A DNA stretch of 64,000 nt. Source: an uncultured Bacteroidales bacterium. GTDB taxonomy: Bacteria > Bacteroidota > Bacteroidia > Bacteroidales > Paludibacteraceae. The stretch lies in the NCBI GenBank assembly GCA_900316125.1, contig ONBO01000009.1, positions 1-64,000 of the forward strand. Direction: 5' to 3'. Of this stretch, positions 41,053 to 49,182 are shown piece by piece (position 1 is the stretch's first letter; every line of letters starts with the position of its first letter). The position numbers and the translations under genes are program-made. The notes under the pieces were generated by a model. It saw only the letters and a list, made by a program, of their open reading frames with translations, did not search any database and was not told the DNA's origin.

Positions 41053-42603
41053 TTAATCATCACACCCTTCATCAGCCTCGTTTACAAGGGTGATAGTGCA
41101 ACTGTCTTCAGCACTTTCATCTCCGTTCACGGCTTTAACTGTAATGGTATATGTGACAGGAGTGAATGTTGTGCCTGCGGTACCGCTTGGACGCGGTAGT
41201 TTAAGTCTCATGGTTTCACTAATTGAACTTACTACTGTTACTTCCATTTGGCCCTCATCACCTTCTGAAGTAACAGTCCACAAAAGATTCCCTACATAAT
41301 TCTCTCCAGCGGCACTAAAATTCACCCACTCGTACGGGGTTACCGTGCTAGAGGCACATGTAAGGGCCACATTAGGAATTATCTGCTCAATAGTAAAACT
41401 TCTGGTTTCATCAGATACCACACACTCTCCGTCAGCTACAACGTATGACTTATAATAGTACGTCCCAGCTGTTAAAATCTCTCCAGTTGCAGAAAAAGAG
41501 CCTTTTGCATTAAGGGCTGTTGGGGCATCTGAAGCTTGCAGTTTTTCTCCTCCACTACAGAAATCAGCTGTAAACTGGTCTGTGGTGTAATAGAATCCAT
41601 AGTCTGTAATACTTGCAACAGGGCATCCTGTATATTTAAGATAGCCGAACAATTCTACATCCTTAATATTTGTTACAATGGGGTTCTTAGAGATATAAAC
41701 CGTTGTTGACTCGTTTGATATTCCGTTACCTGTAAGTGTACAGGTATATGTCTTGCCATTATCATCCGTGAGTGTCAGAGTTGCAGTTTTTAAACCTGTA
41801 GTAGTAGGTTTGAATTTTACTGTAACCTGATCAGACTCAATGTCTCCGACAATTTCAAATTGATTTGCGTCTGTCCCGGTAATGGCGTCTTGTTTACTAG
41901 TTGTGATAGTTGTGGAGCCATACATTGTGTATTCGTTGGTAATAGATTCATTATCACCAACTCTTACTCTGCCGAAATTCATTGATTCTCCCTGCGCCGG
42001 AGAGAAACCAGAAACGGTAAACTGTACGGTATGATAATTTGCATTAGTGTTACTATATACCCAGTTTGAACATCCCTGATTACAACTATTATCGCAGGCC
42101 CTCATTCTAAAAAAGTAGTTTAACTTGTACAAGCCTGCTTTATATGTTGTGTTATCTGGGTTTTTCCCAATTATATCCAGTACGTTTATGTTCATACTGG
42201 TATTTTTCCACACTTGATCTGTTGAACCCTCTACTCCATTATTACCATAATATGCAGTATTGGAGACTGTTTCCACATAATAGCACAAGCTTGCCTCACA
42301 AATATCACCAGAACCATTCTTCCATGTTTTTACCCACCACTCCTTTAAGTATAGTTGGTCAATATTTCCTATGTTATCTGTATGTCCACTCGTTCTACCG
42401 CACCCACTTGAAGCACATGCCCAGTGGTTGTCAGTCCAATTAGCAGCTCCCGTAGCTAAATAATTCATCTTTATATTAGCCGTACCATTATCAAAGAAGC
42501 CATAGCCAGCCCATGCCGTAAGACTTGCCACTGTGGTAAAAAGTACAGCACATACACGCATACGCGTCTGTTTTGCCATAATATCTAAACTGTGTCTTTT
42601 CAT
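41053..42603 (-). CDS. Secreted multi-domain surface protein, paralogue of the adjacent beta-helix protein
   Basis: 516 residues. Signal peptide after a long basic lead, ending LTAWA. Residues 32-200 are the paralogous domain (GFFDNG, YLKEWWVKTWKNGSGDIC). Then come an Ig-like domain with PTTTGLKTATLTLTDDNGK (choice-of-anchor/abnormal-spindle-like), an FN3-like domain (LFGYLKYTGCPVASITDYGF) and a final Ig-like domain ending EADEGCDD. No T9SS tail. Four of the secreted proteins in this operon share parts, so they may assemble or be alternative ligands. The gap to the next gene is 35 nt. Confidence 0.75.
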   Translation of the reverse strand: MKRHSLDIMAKQTRMRVCAVLFTTVASLTAWAGYGFFDNGTANIKMNYLATGAANWTDNHWACASSGCGRTSGHTDNIGNIDQLYLKEWWVKTWKNGSGDICEASLCYYVETVSNTAYYGNNGVEGSTDQVWKNTSMNINVLDIIGKNPDNTTYKAGLYKLNYFFRMRACDNSCNQGCSNWVYSNTNANYHTVQFTVSGFSPAQGESMNFGRVRVGDNESITNEYTMYGSTTITTSKQDAITGTDANQFEIVGDIESDQVTVKFKPTTTGLKTATLTLTDDNGKTYTCTLTGNGISNESTTVYISKNPIVTNIKDVELFGYLKYTGCPVASITDYGFYYTTDQFTADFCSGGEKLQASDAPTALNAKGSFSATGEILTAGTYYYKSYVVADGECVVSDETRSFTIEQIIPNVALTCASSTVTPYEWVNFSAAGENYVGNLLWTVTSEGDEGQMEVTVVSSISETMRLKLPRPSGTAGTTFTPVTYTITVKAVNGDESAEDSCTITLVNEADEGCDD

Positions 42604-42636
42604 ATTTTGAATTCCTTTTATCAGTTAAACAAGTCC

Positions 42637-43860
42637 CTATTCGCAGACTACATTTGGTCCGTTTATAATTGAGAATGTGAAATCACGTGTGGCATCGCAC
42701 GTTCCATCACTGGCTGTAACTCTCATAATGTATTTGTTCGTTTTGCCCGAGGTAGAGTCATACGGACCCTTGAATAAATATTGATGAGCCGTTTCTGTAG
42801 ACTCGAATACATAGTTGTACTCTACCTCCGTATCAGAGGATTGAGGTAGATAATCATCTGCATCATAAGAATAAATCCTCCACACATAACCTACCGCACC
42901 TGTGGCATCTGACGCTGTTACTGTGGTGGCCTCCCACGGATATGAGGTGGTGGCGCTTACAGAACCAGTGCCGCTCAGTGTGAATGACTGACCACAGTAG
43001 TTCAGTGCAAGCTCATCTGAAATTACAAGGCCGTTTTCATTGACGGCGTAAGCCACTACATACACTTTCTGAGGAGCACCAGATGTTCCAGATATTCCAT
43101 TGAACGCAGGGTTACTGACTGAAAAGTCAGTCCCTATGGAAGGGTTACTGCATGCAACCTCCAATATGTTTGTTTTAGAACCATCAAAATTAGTGCTAAC
43201 TTGAGACTGAGTGATTCCACCTGTAGTACTATAGTAGAAACCCCAGTTTGTAACGGTTTCACACCCTCTTTCAGCCAAGTGACCGCTCAAGACGCTCTGT
43301 TCTGGTGTAGCACCCAACCAAACCTTAGGAGTGCTCCCTCCACCTCCGCCGCCACCGCCATTAGTTACAGTTACAGTACTATTATCTCCGTCAAAAGTTA
43401 CAGAAATGGTAATGTCTATTGGTGTATTTACTCCATAATATATTTTGTAAATAGGACCATTAAATTTTTCGTTTGGACTGTTAAAATCATTAATACTGTA
43501 ATCTCCAGAACCTTTATAGGTACACACATACCTATTCGAGTATGCTGTAGAAGCCGTGTTTGTATTATTTGTTGAAAGAAAGAAGAATTGATCTCCATCA
43601 CTTCCGCCTCCTCCTGTTATAGAAATGGTACAACTGAATCCTGTAGCGCTTGATCCAGAAAATTCCACATTATTGTAAGCAGGAGTATCACTTGGTCCAG
43701 GGCTACTAAGGCCAGAGTACCACCATAATCTAAGACTAGAAGGAGGAGTCCCGTAAACATCAATCGTAAAAAATGCAAATATAGCCAACAGCCACATTAC
43801 CCTGCCATATCTTCTCAAGCCTATGGCAACAAAGTTTAATATACTAAGTGTCTTTTTCAT
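42637..43860 (-). CDS. Secreted protein with FN3-like and Ig-like domains
   Basis: 407 residues with a signal peptide (LLAIFAFFTIDVYG). The N-terminal beta domain includes FFFLSTNNTNTAS and ends in a Gly8 linker (about 168-175). An FN3-like domain follows, sharing HLAERGCETVTNWGFYYST with its neighbours, then an Ig/PKD-like domain ending TFSIINGPNVVCE. The C-terminus stops on a Cys-containing acidic tail like the two adjacent proteins, and no T9SS tail is present. Export may end in the periplasm or rely on a partner. Second gene of the operon. Confidence 0.72.
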   Translation of the reverse strand: MKKTLSILNFVAIGLRRYGRVMWLLAIFAFFTIDVYGTPPSSLRLWWYSGLSSPGPSDTPAYNNVEFSGSSATGFSCTISITGGGGSDGDQFFFLSTNNTNTASTAYSNRYVCTYKGSGDYSINDFNSPNEKFNGPIYKIYYGVNTPIDITISVTFDGDNSTVTVTNGGGGGGGGSTPKVWLGATPEQSVLSGHLAERGCETVTNWGFYYSTTGGITQSQVSTNFDGSKTNILEVACSNPSIGTDFSVSNPAFNGISGTSGAPQKVYVVAYAVNENGLVISDELALNYCGQSFTLSGTGSVSATTSYPWEATTVTASDATGAVGYVWRIYSYDADDYLPQSSDTEVEYNYVFESTETAHQYLFKGPYDSTSGKTNKYIMRVTASDGTCDATRDFTFSIINGPNVVCE

Positions 43861-43886
43861 ATTATTTTAATTTGGCAAGGTTATTA

Positions 43887-45923
43887 TCAGCAATCTTCAG
43901 AGTCAGCTCCTACAGTAATCTCAACAGACCGCTCTTTAGTACAACCAGCGTCCGTAGCAGTTACGGTGACAGTGTGCGTGCCTGCAGGAGCCTTGAAATT
44001 CACAGCGGTTCCTGTCGTAGTGGTTGTTGTAGTAAGTTTGGTTGTTGTATCATACAGCGCAGCACCATCTGAGCCAGCGCTAAGTGTAATATTAGAAACA
44101 CTGGTACCAGTCACCGTTACTTCAACCGGCTCATACGGTGTGATGCCAGACGTCTTTTCAGCCGATATAGCCATATCTCCCTTAACTGTCACGGTAACCG
44201 TGTTGCTCATCTCTGTCTTTGTGTTCTCACATCCATCCTCCCAAGCTATCACGCCATAAGTGGTCGTTGTCTCTGAAGGGTTTACCGTCCAAGAAAGTTC
44301 ACTACCTATGCCAGATTTAGGATCTCCTGTCTCCACTCCATTTTGGAGTAATTTGTAAACATAACCGTTATCCGAGTCTGCAAGAGTTATGGTTACCTCA
44401 GCACCTTGGCATATAGATGTGTCTGGAGATTTTGAAACTGCATACTGTGTAGCGGTAGGACACGAAGGTGCCACCTTCATCTTATAGCGTTTGTTTGTGT
44501 TATCCCAAGTTACAGTTATCAGCAGATTATCATTTGCACTATAACTTGAAGTGTACTTAAAGTTTGTTTCTGCACCACTTCTATCGGAATAACTCCATGC
44601 AGGAGTCTCTCCATCTGCCACAAAAATGTATCGTCCATTAAGAATATTATTATCTTCACTACTTGTAGATGCGCTTAAAGTGAATTCACCCGATGCTCCA
44701 TCACATGAAGAATTCTTTGCTGAAATAATCTTGGTAAAAACAACATTTCCCGAACCTTCTTTATCAAATGCCGTGTTATCATATCCGCCATCCCAGCAAC
44801 TAGCATCACGCAAAGGGCCTTTTATGTAGATATTACTAGAAACGCTCTGTGCTGATGGGGTTATAGTTATTTGTGGATTATCACTGGCATCTTTACCATC
44901 ATAGTGGAACGTGTATGTTATTCCGTTTTGAACGTACAATTTACAAATACCATCATTGCCTGATATTGTATGACTTACCCCTAAAAGCATTTTCTTACCA
45001 TTACCATACCATGTGCCGTTATAGAGTTTAAATTCAACGTATCCATTTGAGGTTGCTGTATAGGTGTAATTTCCCGAACTATTAAACTCTTTCATGCCTT
45101 CCCAGCTATCCAAACCCTTAATCACATAAGGAGAATAGACTGTCTTAAAATGTACAGTTGAAGATTCAAGAGAATTAACTGATATATTGGAACTAGATGA
45201 GTTACTGTCACACCCTTTCCCCTTTACCTTTGCAGAATAATTCGTTCCAGCTACCGCACTAGCAAAAACCTGTTTCGTTGAGGTAGTAGAATAACTACCA
45301 TACTCTCCACTATTTACTTTAAAGTTGTACCATGCAGACATAGAATTATCAGCCTTGGTACTGCTTGCCTGAACTTGTATTGTTGTCCCTGCTACAACTC
45401 TATATGGATCATCAGACGTTCCAGTACCACCATACGTTGTTGTATTGTATTTATCAAGAGAGACTGTGGTGAGCGGTGGAGTCTTACAATCGTGAAAGTC
45501 AACCTTGTTAGAACTGGTACTATTGACATCCCAACAACAATTTGACAAAGCGTCACTAAAATGTTGCCAGCCATCTAAAGCCTTCTTGTTCATCCCATAA
45601 GTATCTCCATCCACATAAAACCTAACCGCAGACACATTATCATGACTTGTGAAGTTATCCGTATAGTATAAATAGTCTGAACCACTTACAAGTGTCATTT
45701 CAGCAGTATTGGAGGCACTTTTATCATTACCGTAGTACATTTGACAATAAAATTTAGTGCTACTGGTTAGTCCCCACTTTGTTTTCACAACGGATGCATC
45801 AAAGTAAATACGATGAGAGGGGGTAAACCACGCCCACACACCCTGGCTTATAGTTATAAGCGTCAGCAATAATAGCAACGTACGCCAGTTATGTTTTAAT
45901 AAATTTTGTAGTTTGTGTTTCAT
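43887..45923 (-). CDS. Secreted protein with carbohydrate-module-like and Ig-like domains (operon leader)
   Basis: 678 residues with a signal peptide ending GVWA. The N-terminal region (HRIYFDASVVKTKWG, DNVSAVRFYVDGDTYG) and a central repeat (NIYIKGPLRDASCWDGGYDN) resemble carbohydrate-binding beta modules of the starch-binding type. Two Ig-like domains follow (ICQGAEVTITLADSDNGYVY; ITPYEPVEVTVTGTSVSN) and the chain ends VEITVGADSEDC. No T9SS tail. It is Thr/Ser/Asn-rich and lower in GC than the core genes. As the first gene of a five- or six-gene operon it probably sets expression for the rest; no TAnnTTTG box was found before it. Confidence 0.72.
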   Translation of the reverse strand: MKHKLQNLLKHNWRTLLLLLTLITISQGVWAWFTPSHRIYFDASVVKTKWGLTSSTKFYCQMYYGNDKSASNTAEMTLVSGSDYLYYTDNFTSHDNVSAVRFYVDGDTYGMNKKALDGWQHFSDALSNCCWDVNSTSSNKVDFHDCKTPPLTTVSLDKYNTTTYGGTGTSDDPYRVVAGTTIQVQASSTKADNSMSAWYNFKVNSGEYGSYSTTSTKQVFASAVAGTNYSAKVKGKGCDSNSSSSNISVNSLESSTVHFKTVYSPYVIKGLDSWEGMKEFNSSGNYTYTATSNGYVEFKLYNGTWYGNGKKMLLGVSHTISGNDGICKLYVQNGITYTFHYDGKDASDNPQITITPSAQSVSSNIYIKGPLRDASCWDGGYDNTAFDKEGSGNVVFTKIISAKNSSCDGASGEFTLSASTSSEDNNILNGRYIFVADGETPAWSYSDRSGAETNFKYTSSYSANDNLLITVTWDNTNKRYKMKVAPSCPTATQYAVSKSPDTSICQGAEVTITLADSDNGYVYKLLQNGVETGDPKSGIGSELSWTVNPSETTTTYGVIAWEDGCENTKTEMSNTVTVTVKGDMAISAEKTSGITPYEPVEVTVTGTSVSNITLSAGSDGAALYDTTTKLTTTTTTTGTAVNFKAPAGTHTVTVTATDAGCTKERSVEITVGADSEDC

Positions 45924-46066
45924 ATTGTATTTGATTTTTTTGGGTTTTATGTTTGTCTTCTCAATGTTTTACATTATTCATAATCCTTTTGGTTTCATTA
46001 ACTGCTATCGGGAAATATCTACATCGTTTCTCCATGTTCATTTCTGGATTCTGCAATGTTATAAAA

Positions 46067-46735
46067 TTATTCTCTCGCTCTAATATGTGCCTCTCTAACA
46101 TCTAATAAATAATTACCATTATCAGGATTACTTCCCCACTTTTTACAAACATGAACAAGAGAATATATGTATGCTCCACCCTTGCTTGTATCCACCGAGG
46201 ACTCATCCTCACTTGCTGAATATAGGATGGACAAACCTTTTTCTGCCTCCATAACAGCCTTATTAAAAGTTCTACGAATGTCTGAACTACTTGTCTGGAC
46301 AGAAAACGATTTTATCATCCTCTCTGTTAAAGGTCCAGAAAAATATCCTCTACATGCGTCAATAACTAAAGTCTGTCGAGGTGCTGCAGTGATTAAATTA
46401 GATAAGGCAATATCACCATCTATGACTTCAATATATTGTAAATTGTTATCTTTGAATATGCAACCATGCCCAGAAAAAACAACAAAACTGTAATCCACTC
46501 CTACAAACCCTGTCTTAATGGTATACTTCACTTCCTCAACATTTGGATTGTGCAGTGATATGATCTCATCGTCATACCATTTACCACCTGTATCACTTTT
46601 CAAATAGCTTCTTATAGCACAATTATCCGCCGTAGGTCCGCTCAACTCTCCACTTGAAGTGTCAGTACAATATATAATCAGAGCCTTCCGTTTTATATCC
46701 GTGTTTTTTATTATTTCCATGTCTTTATATCTCAT
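46067..46735 (-). CDS. Caspase-like (peptidase C14) protein
   Basis: 222 residues, cytoplasmic, essentially just a caspase-type domain. The p20 core is visible: KALIIYCTD as the first strand, the catalytic His90 in VVFSGHGC and the catalytic Cys128 in TLVIDACRGYF. An alternative start is the ATG six codons in (MEIIKN). No fused effector or sensor domain. It lies 38 nt after a small membrane-protein gene on the same strand, so the two form an operon. Bacterial caspases often sit in defence systems that kill the infected cell by cleaving a partner; that is a hypothesis here. Confidence 0.82.
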   Translation of the reverse strand: MRYKDMEIIKNTDIKRKALIIYCTDTSSGELSGPTADNCAIRSYLKSDTGGKWYDDEIISLHNPNVEEVKYTIKTGFVGVDYSFVVFSGHGCIFKDNNLQYIEVIDGDIALSNLITAAPRQTLVIDACRGYFSGPLTERMIKSFSVQTSSSDIRRTFNKAVMEAEKGLSILYSASEDESSVDTSKGGAYIYSLVHVCKKWGSNPDNGNYLLDVREAHIRARE

Positions 46736-46773
46736 GATGTTCGGATTCTAAACACAGTGATTTTAAACAAGCA

Positions 46774-47214
46774 CTATTTTAGATATTCATCTATAAGCCT
46801 TCTGAATTTAACGTCATACCCATCAACATTTTCGTACAGCTCTGTTGGATTCTCCCAATTCTGCTTATGCATTCTAATCCAATTTTTTATATCTATATAA
46901 TTCTCTATTTCCTTTTTATCATAATTAAAATGTTTACATACAGAATGAAGGTAATTGTATAAGATGTTACAGTAATTGTCATATCGTAAATACCTTTCAT
47001 CTCCATTCCCTTTGGATTCATTCCATTTACTGGTAAAGTTTCTGTCTTCCATGTACGGGTATTGGAGTCCAAGTTTTATTATGGCATCTAACCGTTTAGT
47101 CAGATCATCCTTTTTATCTCTCTTCCTATATCTCCACTGTATTACCAGTGGAATAATGCATGACACAAAGGACACTACAACTGCCGATATTGATATTATT
47201 AACTCAGTATTCAT
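46774..47214 (-). CDS. Small membrane protein paired with the caspase-like gene
   Basis: 146 residues, not recognised. One N-terminal hydrophobic helix (LIISISAVVVSFVSCIIPLVI) followed by a basic stop-transfer (RYRKRDKKD) predicts an inner-membrane anchor. The rest is cytoplasmic, helical and aromatic-rich (YCNILYNYLHSVCKHFNYD, KNWIRMHKQNWENP). It is the first gene of the pair with the caspase-like protease and so a candidate substrate, activator or membrane effector. No gasdermin-like architecture is recognised. No promoter box was found; the upstream kilobase is repeat-rich. Confidence 0.65.
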   Translation of the reverse strand: MNTELIISISAVVVSFVSCIIPLVIQWRYRKRDKKDDLTKRLDAIIKLGLQYPYMEDRNFTSKWNESKGNGDERYLRYDNYCNILYNYLHSVCKHFNYDKKEIENYIDIKNWIRMHKQNWENPTELYENVDGYDVKFRRLIDEYLK

Positions 47215-47296
47215 TGATTTAACTTATCTTTTATGCATTTTAGGATTATCCCGTGATTACCAAAACGACCTCACCTTATTCAGTCCCGCTCGCTTT

Positions 47297-47330
47297 GAGA
47301 TCCTTCGCTTCACTACGTTACGCTCAGACG
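47297..47330. repeat. CGTCA-family half element
   Basis: GAGATCCTTCGCTTCACTAC ... CGCTCAGACG, the second half of the CGTCA/TGACG palindromes. Confidence 0.6.
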
Positions 47331-47372
47331 AATTGATGAGGGCTTGTCCCGAATAATGACGGATGTGACGCG

Positions 47373-47612
47373 TTGCGTTCCTTTGCTGTTGCGCCCATAA
47401 GAGTCCCCGCTGAAAAAGCGAGGAGGAGCGAGAGCAGAAGCAAAGCTTGCTTTGATTATGCCGAGTCCTGACGAGCTTCACGCAAGTAAACCGTTGCGAT
47501 TGGAGCTTGCGACGTCTGTCTGAGCGTTAGCGAGTTCAGGAGCAAGCGAACATTAGCAGGTTTTTCAAGGGATTAAGAGCTCGACTTGCGGCGAAACAGC
47601 AAAGGAATGCAA
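47373..47612. repeat. 240-nt non-coding element with 23-bp imperfect terminal inverted repeats
   Basis: The left end TTGCGTTCCTTTGCTGTTGC (continuing GCC) and the right end, reversed, match at 21 of 23 positions. The interior has no gene and many short GAGCAAGCGA-type inverted pieces. It could be a small non-autonomous mobile element or a structured RNA; no clear target duplication was seen. Confidence 0.5.
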
Positions 47613-47871
47613 TGCCTGTGCGTATTTGCTTTGCATCGCGGCATTATGGTATGTAATTGTATTTCAATAGTATGCGCATGGCACACATAACGCTTTTTCA
47701 GTTTTAAGGTTTGTGGTGTCGGGTACTTCCGCAAACGTTTACCAAAACAGGCGCGGCTAGTTATAATACACCACATTGCAAAGTTAGGCGGTTATGGGGT
47801 TGGTACTTCCCAAACCCAGTAGCGGATAGTTCCGCATATATGTAGCGGAAAAGACAACGAACCGCATCAGA

Positions 47872-47902
47872 GCATACTGAGGGGCGGAAAGCTGCGCATC
47901 GG
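47872..47902. repeat. REP-like element, copy A
   Basis: ATACTGAGGGGCGGAAAGC ... GCATCGG. It is almost identical to 48882-48912 and related to the CGTCA family, lacking the outer CGTCA. Confidence 0.6.
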
Positions 47903-48051
47903 GGTGGATTTTTTTAAACTTTTACGCCATGGGGGGGACAGGAATTCAACTCTCTGATACCTCTTCAAATAAACAGTCTATCTTAAAGTTAAATTAAACC
48001 CAAACTATAACTTTTGGTTTAATTTAGTTTATTGAAAATTAGTGAGTTATA

Positions 48052-48084
48052 TTTGGAAAATAAGTTTTTAGTACATATCTTTGC
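48052..48084 (+). promoter_or_regulatory. Consensus promoter of a truncated small gene
   Basis: TTTG (48052-48055), exactly 20 nt, TATCTTTGC (48076-48084). A Shine-Dalgarno-like AAAGGAG at 48091-48097 precedes the ATG at 48106, which is unusual in this window. Confidence 0.7.
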
Positions 48085-48105
48085 AGGCAGAAAGGAGATA
48101 GAACT

Positions 48106-48204
48106 ATGGCAAGACCTATTAAAGAGACACCAACGCTATATGGAGAAGATGCACGACGCTTTGCTTATGCAATAGGCATCGGCGTAGGAAAATTTGGAAT
48201 TTAA
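48106..48204 (+). pseudogene. Truncated MARPIKET-type small protein
   Basis: Thirty-two codons beginning MARPIKETPTLYGEDARRF, the conserved N-terminus of a small Bacteroidota protein that is often annotated as hypothetical and in my recollection usually runs to 55-90 residues. Here the continuation (AYAIGIGVGKFGI) is short and unlike the family, and the end of the frame overlaps the -33 element of the next promoter. Promoter and ribosome-binding site are intact, so a truncated peptide may still be made. I interpret it as a deletion product. Confidence 0.55.
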
Positions 48205-48224
48205 CATGACATTGCTTACCTTTG
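48193..48224 (+). promoter_or_regulatory. Consensus promoter of the decayed PIN-type TA locus
   Basis: TTTG (48193-48196), exactly 20 nt, TACCTTTG (48217-48224), 18 nt before the antitoxin ATG. Confidence 0.7.
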
Positions 48225-48242
48225 TAACAAAAGAATATCGTT

Positions 48243-48527
48243 ATGACAGAAATGATAGTACAAATAGAAGATTACTCTCTCTTGTCAAAACTTAAGAAGA
48301 TCATTTCTTATCTACCTGGTGTGATTAATGTCCAGATAGTCGATAAGACCGCAAAAGTCAAAAAATCGGATAAATCCTTAGATTCTGATTTGAGTGCATT
48401 GGTTGGCTCTGTTTCTATTACAGAATCCGACCTGCAGCATGATGACCGCCTAGCCTACTTGATTGGAAAATGGAACTGTCACTACATGTGTCAACCCTTA
48501 CAATGGCAAATGTGGCGTATATATTGA
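48243..48527 (+). CDS. Antitoxin of a PIN-type TA pair, with altered C-terminus
   Basis: 94 residues. The first 75 look like a normal small antitoxin (MIVQIEDYSLLSKLKKIISY; then acidic SDKSLDSDLSALVGSVSI and DDRLAYLIGKW). The remaining residues (NCHYMCQPLQWQMWRIY) look like the PIN toxin sequence read in another frame. So a deletion has joined the antitoxin end to the middle of the toxin gene. The antitoxin may remain functional, since its core and promoter are intact. Confidence 0.6.
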   Translation: MTEMIVQIEDYSLLSKLKKIISYLPGVINVQIVDKTAKVKKSDKSLDSDLSALVGSVSITESDLQHDDRLAYLIGKWNCHYMCQPLQWQMWRIY

Positions 48528-48784
48528 GAAAATCCTTTGTTGGAGAATCTCTTTATGATAAACTACAAACCATAAGCAGTAAGTTTGCTATAGATTCTCT
48601 GAGCTCAGAGAACTTTAAAGATGCGTTAGATTTACGAGCCAAGGATTTTGAGGATGCGTTACAATATTTTTGCGCAAAAGAAAATAGTTGTGAAGTCATA
48701 ATCACAAGGAATGCAAAGGATTTTTCATTTAGCGACATTCCTGTTATGAATGCCTCTTCGTTTTTGTCCGTCATTAATGCCTAA
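48470..48784 (+). pseudogene. PIN-domain (VapC-like) toxin lacking its N-terminal half
   Basis: The frame encodes STLTMANVAYILRKSF, ALDLRAKDFEDALQYF and EVIITRNAKDFSFSDIPVM, the middle and end of a PIN toxin, including the late acidic residues (KDFEDALQ, TRNAKDF). The N-terminal strand with the catalytic Asp (DTN-type) and about 45 residues are missing, and the first codons overlap the antitoxin gene in another frame. The nuclease should be inactive. A terminator follows. It is a disarmed TA module. Confidence 0.7.
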
Positions 48785-48794
48785 AAATACTAGA

Positions 48795-48840
48795 CCCCGC
48801 CAAGCCTACTAACAGTGCTAAAATCCGCGGGGCGTTTTTT
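48795..48840 (+). terminator. Terminator after the decayed TA module
   Basis: CCCCGC (48795-48800) and GCGGGG (48827-48832) form a GC-rich stem over a long loop, followed by CG and six Ts. Confidence 0.65.
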
Positions 48841-48870
48841 GTTCGGTTATATCTGCAGGTCTAACCGAAC
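48841..48870. terminator. Second hairpin after the decayed TA module
   Basis: GTTCGGTTA and TAACCGAAC pair perfectly (9 bp) around 12 nt, followed by ATTTTT. Confidence 0.6.
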
Positions 48871-48881
48871 ATTTTTAATAT

Positions 48882-48912
48882 GTATACTGAGGGGCGGAAA
48901 GCGGAGCATCGG
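48882..48912. repeat. REP-like element, copy B
   Basis: ATACTGAGGGGCGGAAAGC ... GCATCGG, matching copy A at 47872. The two direct copies bracket the decayed TA block at about 1 kb distance. Confidence 0.6.
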
Positions 48913-48945
48913 AGTGAGAACTGGCCGCATTTTGCTACCGGTTAA

Positions 48946-49182
48946 TTACTCCAAACGCTGGAGGGTGTCTGCTTTGTAGTAGTTGCTGATATTAGCAAAG
49001 AAATCCACGCCAAGGATGGTGCTTATCTTGTAGAGAAGGCCGGTGTCTATGCTGTCCTTTGAGAAAATCTTATAAACATTTGTGCGGTCACAGCAGAGCT
49101 GGCGGGCAAACCAGACTACGGTTCTGCCTTGTTCTTTCAGTGTGGTCTGAATAATATGACCTATGTGCGGTTGTGTAGACAT
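48946..49182 (-). CDS. Small helix-turn-helix DNA-binding protein
   Basis: 78 residues. The segment TVVWFARQLCCDRTNVYKIF followed by SIDTGLLYKISTILGVDFF is an XRE-like helix-turn-helix of a type common in Bacteroidota accessory regions. No effector domain and no membrane segment. It probably binds near its own gene; a long nested inverted repeat (49209-49330) lies directly upstream and could be its target (inference). Confidence 0.78.
   Translation of the reverse strand: MSTQPHIGHIIQTTLKEQGRTVVWFARQLCCDRTNVYKIFSKDSIDTGLLYKISTILGVDFFANISNYYKADTLQRLE

Larger units (their letters stand above)
47215..48051. other. Repeat-rich gene-free region upstream of the caspase pair
   Basis: No convincing gene. 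It contains a CGTCA-type repeat (47297-47330), a 240-nt segment bounded by 23-bp imperfect inverted repeats (47373-47612), and two direct copies of GGTACTTCC(G)CAAAC-like sequence near 47719 and 47801. It also has an 8-bp inverted pair TGTGGTGT/ACACCACA (near 47715 and 47766) and a REP-like element (47872-47902). It may be the scar of a mobile element. Confidence 0.55.

Noticed and set aside
46774-47214. Gasdermin partner of the caspase
   Set aside because: The protein is too short, has an N-terminal membrane helix and lacks any recognisable gasdermin layout.
47573-47776. Small minus-strand frame in the repeat-rich region
   Set aside because: No family resemblance or promoter, and it overlaps an inverted-repeat arm; most likely chance.
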